Assembly: GCA_009760855.2 (NCBI GenBank)
Contig: WPIO01000008.1
Location: 2,196,501-2,260,500 of the forward strand
Origin: Cristatella mucedo
Lineage: Eukaryota; Bryozoa; Phylactolaemata; Cristatellidae
Length of the DNA stretch: 64,000 nucleotides
Direction of reading: 5' to 3'
Part shown: in pieces, positions 39,660-64,000 of the stretch
Layout of the letters: every line of letters starts with the position of its first letter
Numbering within the stretch: the first letter of the stretch is position 1
Translations under genes and position numbers: made by a program
The notes under the pieces: generated by a model
What the model saw: only the letters and a program-made list of their open reading frames with translations
The model's database searches: none
Told to the model about the DNA's origin: nothing

Positions 39660-40850
39660 TAATAGTAACAATAATAAAAAAATAATAATACAGTAGTACC
39701 TCGGCTTACGAGTTTAATTCGTTCCGTGCCGGAGCTCGTAGCTCAAACTACTCGTATGTCAAATTAATTTTTCCCATTGAAATGAATTTGAATGCCATTA
39801 ATCCGTTCCTGACCCAAAAAAGTGCGAATTTTTGTCACATGTTTTTAAATTAAATACTGCACTTATAAATACGAATATTGCTTTAAAACATTACAGTAGA
39901 ATTTTTTGCAATAAACTGGTTTTATTAATCCTAACTTACAGGAGTAACTTGGAGATCAGACGACTTGAAGATGCTAATAGAATTAGAAGAGAAAGGCTGA
40001 AATTAATATCAGAATCTTGTTCGACAATTGTTGCCCTTTCGCCGGACTTTCCTCGCTTTCAGTTTATTAGCTGGGCCTTTCCGTGGACATAGCGATTGTT
40101 ATCAGTTATGCGATGAACTCTCCCATGACGATATTGCCTAAATATAGTACAGTAGGTACTTAGTTTTTCCTTCCGTAGTCGGATTTAACACCGGAGTCTG
40201 GCGATCTTGTGCGTCCAAGCACCACAATGGTTCGCTCGAGTCAGCCTGGGAGCGAACCAACAGGCCTGCGCTTGGCGTGACATCCGGGTCGTAGGGCAGC
40301 GCTTGGCAATGGAACGTCGTCAGCTGCCCTACCCTTACTGGCCTGAGTAACCACATGCAGCATGACTTCGCAATGGCAACTAGCGGTGGAGTAGCTGAAG
40401 CTGGCTCGTAACCAAATTTTAGCTCGCAACTCAAAGCAAAAAATCGGCCGAGAGACAGCTCGTATCTCGAAACACTCGTATGTTGAGACACTCGTAATCC
40501 GAGGTACCACTGTAGTAAGATATTTGCATAGCACCCTCAGAGAACGTATTGTCTTTGTAGGCAATTTTAATTTACAGTAAAGGAAGCATGATTGATGGTT
40601 AGTGGTAGCATGCTCAATGTCAACAAGCATAACATAGTTAGAGGTGACATGCACAGGGTCAGCATGCAAATATGGTTAGTGACAGCATGCACAGTGTCAG
40701 GACGTATAAGCACACAAAGGACGAATCATATGGACCCACTAAATGCTGTGATAAATAGATACGTTTATATCTTCATTTTAAATGTCGTTAAGTCAGAGGA
40801 TGCCATGACGCCAGCCGAAAGTGAGTGCCAGACTTTTTGAGAAGCCTACG
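39660..40850 (-). mobile_element. L2-A 3' end split by a mariner-like MITE
   Basis: (AAT)n at 39669-39690 is the minus-strand L2 tail. The hairpin remnant GCACCCTCAGAGAACG resumes at about 40530, followed by the 3' UTR blocks (GACATGCACAGGGTCAGCAT) and the end of the RT ORF. The MITE at 39691-40512 lies between. Confidence 0.75.
39691..40512. mobile_element. Mariner/Tc1-like MITE, 822 bp
   Basis: Terminal inverted repeats: left CAGTAGTACCTCGGCTTACG, right (reverse complement) CAGTGGTACCTCGGATTACG. TA duplications flank both ends (39689-39690 and 40513-40514). Subterminal sequence also pairs: ACTCGTATGTCAAATT on the left against ACTCGTATGTTGAGAC on the right. No transposase frame is present, so it would be non-autonomous. 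Confidence 0.85.
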
Positions 40851-41258
40851 TGAATGTGATTTAGGGTTACATGCTATCAGAATCAACCTCAGCGTGTAGC
40901 AGCTCTAGCATGGTGCCCAGAGCGCTTCTTAACCACCTGTCGCAAGGTCTTCAGTGCCACTCGGCTCAGCTGACTGACTGTGACATAACTTCCGGTTTTC
41001 ATGCCACCTAATCATATAATGTCACATCACCGGCTCATAGCCATTTGACTTCGGAAAACTTTGGATGACAAATATATCTGCAGTCATAATATGGGTTATA
41101 TAGTACAGCCGCAGTTTCACTGTCGCTTTCAGCTGTTCGGTCTCAGCATTTCAATTTACTGCTATTACACACGAAACTATTGCCGATGTCTACGTCATGC
41201 ATTCCGTCCGATTTAGAAATATCCTCATGACGATCTACTGCCGAGATCGGCGTCAATT

Positions 41259-41514
41259 GGATGGTGCTCCGGATCTTAGCCCAGGAGGTAAGGGTCTCGC
41301 TCTTAACAACCGAGGTCGTGGGTTTAATTCCGGTAGTGGGCGATCCTTTATCGCTCGCTGCAAGCGCTGGTAATACCCTTGAGGGCTTGCTTGTTTATCG
41401 AACATGATATTACTCACCATTCAATTGCATTTCCCTATGCAGCAAATGTAAAGCGCCTAGAGAGAGATTGAGTTCTCTGAGGGCGCTTTATCAAGTGCAT
41501 TATTATTATTATTA
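41259..41514 (+). mobile_element. SINE-1 head fused to L2-A 3' tail
   Basis: The left half has a tRNA-like A region and B box (GGTCGTGGGTTTAATTCCGG), then GGGCGATCCTTTATCGC. The right half, from about 41393, is L2-A 3' UTR (TTGTTTATCGAACATGATAT) with hairpin and (ATT)n. The other SINE-1 copies have a different 3' end (TATACAAAAAGAGGCTG). Confidence 0.75.
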
Positions 41515-41751
41515 TGTTATCTGGCCAAAGGCCGGAGTTTGCCGACCTCTGGCCGGCGCAGTCGCTCGCTGAAGCATGTACAACTTCCTTTGAAGTTCAA
41601 AAGATTGCGAATTTGCTTTCGATGCTACCTATAACTTTAGTTAATTATTTAGCAGTCAGGTAGATTCGAACATTGACCCACCGTACGCAGCTCGCTGTAT
41701 CTTTAGTGGAATGGAGTGGTTTCTCTTTGCGATTTGAGAATGCAGACTCTG

Positions 41752-41828
41752 CTGGATCTTGGCCCGGAGATCGTGAGCTCGAATCCTGCGGTGGGTGATC
41801 ATTTATTGCTATGCCGATCCCATGCCAA
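41752..41828 (+). mobile_element. SINE-1 fragment
   Basis: The SINE-1 B box region (GAGCTCGAATCCTGCGG) and GTGGGTGATCATTTATTGC are present. Both ends are missing or decayed. Confidence 0.6.
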
Positions 41829-41839
41829 AGTCCAATAGT

Positions 41840-42949
41840 TTTGTAAAAGAAATTTAATTTCGTATTATTTGCAGATCAGACTACGAGATTGATGTTCTAA
41901 AACGTCTAATACCAAAGAGTTTAAGTGATACAATCTTAGGATAAAGACTCAAGCTCAAGACTCTATCCCACTTAGATTAGAGAGCTCGTGGTTTCTAGGT
42001 GTGATATCGAGTACAGTAGCCCGTTTGGCAGCAAATCTTACTCCCAAACACGAGGTGGATGACCGGAAAACTAGTTGGTTGAAACAAAAATGGAAGCTTA
42101 TCTGATTTAACAGCCTCATTGTATTTGCCGCAGGCACAAGCGGGCTCAAACTCGTGCTTGCAATGGGCAACACATGCATAAATGCTTACCGCAGGACCTG
42201 GAAGCCACGACCGGCTGGGTCGTAAAGTCCGAGAGCCGTACACGTAGGCTAAGACCCAGAGGTCCGTGTGATCTATTAGGCTTGTTTTTTTTAGCCGGAT
42301 TAGCTTCATTGAAGGGAACCCGAAATCTTATAAGCCAAAAATTTAAATTACTTGAAAATTAATCAAATTTCTACACCACAATTTCAATGCTCGAAGAAAG
42401 CCAGCGAAAACCATCGGCAACGTTGTGACCGCATTCAAAGCTGCTGCTTCTACCGACAAGTGGTCCATGTTCTATTTGATCTGCAGTGGCTTTAGTGACT
42501 TCTTGTGCTATCTGTTAACGAAGAGCTAATTAAATTTTGAAAACAGCCTATGCGTGAGCCAGTATCTCAGTCGCGAAGCGGTTCCAGGCACCCTTGATTG
42601 TTGCTGGATATACTGTAACGATGCTGGAGGCCCATAAAATGGGCGATATTTCCAATAAAACATCATAAAAAAGCTCAGAGTCAAAATACACACAGAGGTT
42701 CTGAGTAAATTTCGAGCTAGCAATTCACTAATAGGACATCAGATGTCATCTATGAGCTACTTTGCGGAAGCCCTTGATATTGATAGCATTTTAGAGCAAG
42801 CAGACTGGTGATCCAATCAGAGCTTGAATGGCAAGCCATCATCGAGTGATATCGATTGTCGCACTTTGGAATAATCCAAAATCCCGGTACTCGTGGAATT
42901 AAAAAAGGTTATTTAATTGAGACAATCAGAAGGAGATCATTCACTGTGA

Positions 42950-42950
<1 letters not shown>
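41840..42950. other. Unassigned stretch
   Basis: No recognisable coding region or repeat. Confidence 0.3.

Positions 42951-42952
<2 letters not shown>

Positions 42953-43026
<74 letters not shown>
42953..43026. repeat. (GA)n microsatellite
   Basis: About 36 GA units. Confidence 0.95.
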
Positions 43027-43029
<3 letters not shown>

Positions 43030-43947
43030 CATCAAGATCTAGCACAATGTACAATGAAACACAAGGCTGCAGGTTCAGTGCAGCCAAAGCAAAAAATAAG
43101 ACAATCTCCAGCGGTTGGATACATTTCACGCTCAGATTGAACTCAAGAAGCAGTGCTACTAATGCGAGGCACAACTTCTGCAGTTGAGCTTGAAAGAAGA
43201 ATAATTCTACAGCCCTAACAAAACGCCGTAACGAGTAACGATTGCTCTTCAGCGGTAGAGATTAAGACTAGAATAATAACTTCGAGAGCAGTATGGACGT
43301 ACAAAAAAATCTCTCTTCCGTTAGGTGCGTAGGGAAGGCTAAGCTCGACCCTCGAGAAATCTGGGTGAATGGATGGGGATTGGATTCCTTTGTTTCCCAA
43401 CCAAACTTGCATCCGTTCAAGCATCGCTTTGCCAAAAACATTACCCCTCTAGTCCCTCTGGGAGACCGATAGCCTTTTCCAGATGGTGTCAATGCTAGCT
43501 TCCGGGGGGGGGGTAACAGGCGAGTCCGAGCGGTCCTTTTCGAGGCTTTCTTGTCGGGCGGAGCGCCATCGGAGTGAAGATTCCAGGCGCTGCTACAGCG
43601 GTGGGGGCGGCGGCAGCTGCATGCTAGAACAGCCAGGTTAGGACTGCCAGATTACTCATGGTTCCTAGAGTATAGCCACTAGGTGCCAGTTATTTCACAA
43701 TTCATGGTGAGGCGCTTGATAAGCCTAAGCCAAGTAGTAGGCAGTCAGTTATTCTCTAAACCCGAGAAGCTCCTGTTTTCCTTTAACTATGTCCATGCGA
43801 CTTGGTCTGCGACGATGCAATTGACTACGCAACTTGATGAATGCAATGCCGTGATCTTGGTGCACGTGCACGGCAACCAAATTCATGAGGGGACGACCTA
43901 TGATTAGCTACGGCTATTGCATTTTAGCGGCTCATGTTCTTCTTTCA

Positions 43948-45012
43948 GTCTGGCTTCAGAGCTAATCACTCCACAGAATCATCATTGCTTAGGGTGTACA
44001 ACGACCTACTTAGTAATTCAGACATTGGTAGAGTATCTTTGCTTGTTTTGGTCGATCTTTCGGCAGCTTTTGATACTATCGATCACGAAATGCTTCTAGA
44101 GCGCCTCTCATCTCGCCTGAGCATCACTGGCACTGCTCTCTGCAATGTTTCAGGTCCTATCTCAGTGGCAGACTCCAGAGTATTGACGTGAATGGAAAAA
44201 GATCGTCCGAGGTACCTCTGAAATATGGGGTACCTCAGGGCTCCATGCTAGGCCCGGCTCTTTTCACGGTTTATACTCTCCCTCTTGCCAATGTGACTGC
44301 CAAGCATGATTTAGGCTTTCACTTCTATACGGATGACACTCAGTTGTACCTTTGCTTTGATCCCTCCCAGCCTTCGAGCACCTCGAATTCTTTCAACTCA
44401 CTTGCTGCATGTATTGTTGACATCCGCATATGGATAGCAGCAAATTTTCATAAATTAAATGCTAATAAAACTAACTTACTAGTTAAGGGCAAACCGAGTG
44501 TGATTCAGAAATTGGAAAGGCTGACGCTCAAAATCAGCTCTGCTCGCATATCTGCTGTTGAATCAGCACGAAATCTAGGTGTCATTTTCGAAAGTGACCT
44601 TTCGTTAGACGACCTCATCAGCTCCATAGTCAAGTCTGCCTACTTTCAGCTACATACCATTGCTCAAATTCGGGCTTGTTTCGATAAGGATACCACGTCT
44701 AAGTTAGTCCATGCATTTGTGACACCCGGTATTGACTTCTGTAACTCTCTGCTTGCTGGCCTACCGGCATTTACAATCGGGCGCTTACAGCTAGTGCAAA
44801 AATCTGCAGCTAGGCTTGACCGTCGTGAGCGTCGCAGTTGCCACATCATACCGCTTCTTGCCGACCTGCACTGGCTCCCAGTCAAGCAACGCATCGACTT
44901 CAAGGTTTTGTCACTAACTTTTGGGTCCCTTTGTTCTTTGGCTTCAGCCTACCTATCAAATCTACTCCCTCACCAGACCAAGCATCGTACCACCGGCTTT
45001 CCGGAATCTGGA
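43948..45012 (+). mobile_element. L2-A reverse-transcriptase fragment
   Basis: It runs from QSGFRANHSTESSLLRVYND to PHQTKHRTTGFPES in two frames split by a 2-nt insertion near 44135. The catalytic box reads FYTDDTQLY instead of FYADDTQLY. The copy ends abruptly at about 45012 without its 3' UTR, so both ends are missing. Confidence 0.92.
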
Positions 45013-45717
45013 AAAGGGCGCTGGCTATGCCCCAGTGGTTGCTAAAAGGAGGTGGCCTATGCATCCAGCTGGTCACCAAAGGCCGTGGTTTCGTGTGCCT
45101 CTTACGAGCAGGTGTCACGTAGCCTCTAGAAGCCGACCGATGCTCAGTCGGCCACTGTTGGGAAGAGAGGATGTTGGGTCCGCCTGGCTTATACACCCAC
45201 CTCTTCCGGTCGAGAACAGCGGACCCACTGGCAGCAGTTGCTTGCAGGCCCGCATGCAGGTCGTGCTGCCCGGTTCCGCGTTTCCGAAATAAACGACGTC
45301 TGCATGAGCCGTCTTGATATGTGCTCGACTGCCCGCACAGACATAACACAGTTGCATGCGATATTTTAAAATCCATTACAAGCTTGGTGAAGCGTGAGAT
45401 CCCGACAGAAGAGAAGATTCGACTACGACGCGAATGCTTCGCGCGACGCTGGACGCTTTTATCTCGGAGTCTCTTACAAACTTACAAAGAAAAATTAGAA
45501 AATGGGTCCTTGAAAATGTCAAAATCGCTGCATGGTAACCAACAACCGGGCTTCGCATATTTAAAAAATCTGCGCAACTTCAGAAAGACGAGCCGCCACC
45601 ACAGGGGCACGAGCCGCAAGGGACGTCATGGGCGGGGCAAGAATACGGAACGTCCGGCGGCTCCGCATCCGGCTGTCTCGTCTGCTGACATCGCTCGAGC
45701 CGCGTAGAACGTGTACG
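45013..45717. other. Unassigned stretch left of the second ATPase gene
   Basis: It includes an inverted-looking pair (AGAAGCCGACCGATGCTCAG against TCGGCCACTG) and a 128-codon plus-strand frame (45321-45707, basic C-terminus) that I could not identify. It may be upstream region or 5' UTR of the gene starting near 45718-46217. Confidence 0.3.
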
Positions 45718-45753
45718 ATGGACCTCCGCAGCTGCGAGGCGCCCGAACTCGGG
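45718..45753 (+). CDS. Candidate first coding exon of the second ATPase gene
   Basis: ATG GAC CTC ... CTC GGG is followed by GTCAGT, giving MDLRSCEAPELG and a phase-0 donor that would join in frame to the exon at 46217. The ATP1A first exon is similarly tiny (9 codons). This is inference from splice phase only. An alternative is translation from an ATG at 46139 within the 46 kb frame. Confidence 0.25.
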
Positions 45754-46216
45754 GTCAGTCGTAACTGTGGCTTGACTGCAAGTAAAGTTTGCGAAGTTTA
45801 AAAAAAAGTTCTAGAACACTTTGATAACTGAGACCAAACACGCGACTGCGTATGCGCGCATGGCGTCGTTCTAGTACCCCGGTCTTCTACCAGCTGTCCG
45901 TAGTCTGCGTAGGCCCATGTGTGCACTGAAATCGCATAGATGGAATGCATTATAGGTGATCAGAGGCGGAGCAGCTCTAGACCCTGTTGGCGTGCCAGTC
46001 AGCTTGGGTGAAATAAGGGTTTCATTGGTGAGTCAAACTTGTTTGCGGATCGAGTTCCGATGAGCTGTTCTAGCGCTATCGTGCATTGGTGATATTAATG
46101 CCGATCAACAACTAATTGTACTTAGCTAAATCCTTTCCATGCTGTTCGCATTATTAACTTCGACTGCGCTGTCTATGTATTTACATTCAATGTGCTCATA
46201 TTCGTCGACTTTGCAG

Positions 46217-63865
<17,649 letters not shown>

Positions 63866-64000
63866 GTAAGTCGCTAGTCTGCAGTCGCCGTGCCTAAAGA
63901 AGGCGCCTCGGCGATCTGCCTCTGGTCGAAGAGTTTTCTTGCTAAGCCGACAGGAAGCTCCTGCTCGTGAAGAGAGCTTCGCATCTCTGTTTAATAATAA

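Overview
The window is nuclear DNA of an animal, most likely an invertebrate. It holds spliced genes with GT-AG introns, short exons in long repeat-filled introns, L2/CR1-like non-LTR retrotransposons, tRNA-derived SINEs, solo LTRs, a mariner-like MITE and many dinucleotide microsatellites. I could not resolve the phylum from the sequence. There is no bacterial-style operon, CRISPR array or viral genome.

Three genes can be built exon by exon. (1) On the minus strand, 11858 to 5483, lies a four-exon GC-rich gene for a low-complexity protein of about 978 residues. Its conserved C-terminal blocks suggest a JHY (C11orf63)-like cilium-associated protein, but that name is tentative. (2) On the minus strand, 37947 to 22031, lies a complete 18-exon Na+/K+-ATPase alpha subunit gene. 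The exons sum to 3132 nt (1043 codons plus stop), every splice phase closes, and all P-type catalytic motifs are present. (3) On the plus strand, from about 46.2 kb (a possible first exon is at 45718) and running off the right edge, lies a second, divergent type IIC P-ATPase alpha gene. Its three exons homologous to gene 2 have the same splice junctions and phases. It has a much longer N-terminal region, and the A, P and N domains lie beyond the window. Genes 2 and 3 are therefore a head-to-head paralogous pair separated by roughly 8 kb of repeat-rich DNA.

The rest is dominated by mobile DNA. One L2-like family (called L2-A here) is present as a degenerate long copy at 1-2687, a nearly open 561-residue reverse-transcriptase copy at 15718-17646, a copy at 43.95-45.01 kb, an interrupted copy at 61.06-62.65 kb and many 5'-truncated tails. 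All end in a conserved stem-loop followed by (ATT)n. A second LINE family (LINE-B) is present only as fragments. SINE-1 has a tRNA-like head with a perfect B box. SINE-2 has a tRNA-like head and a 3' tail homologous to the L2-A tail, the pattern of a stringent LINE/SINE partnership. Three solo LTRs of one family, each with its own 4-bp target duplication, sit within 15.5-19.6 kb. The nesting order can be read from the target-site duplications: L2-A inside an LTR, an LTR inside a SINE-2/L2 tail, an L2 tail inside LINE-B, a MITE inside an L2 tail, and an unknown 341-bp insert inside L2-A.

Stretches not listed as genes or repeats were read on both strands, and nothing recognisable was found beyond what is noted.
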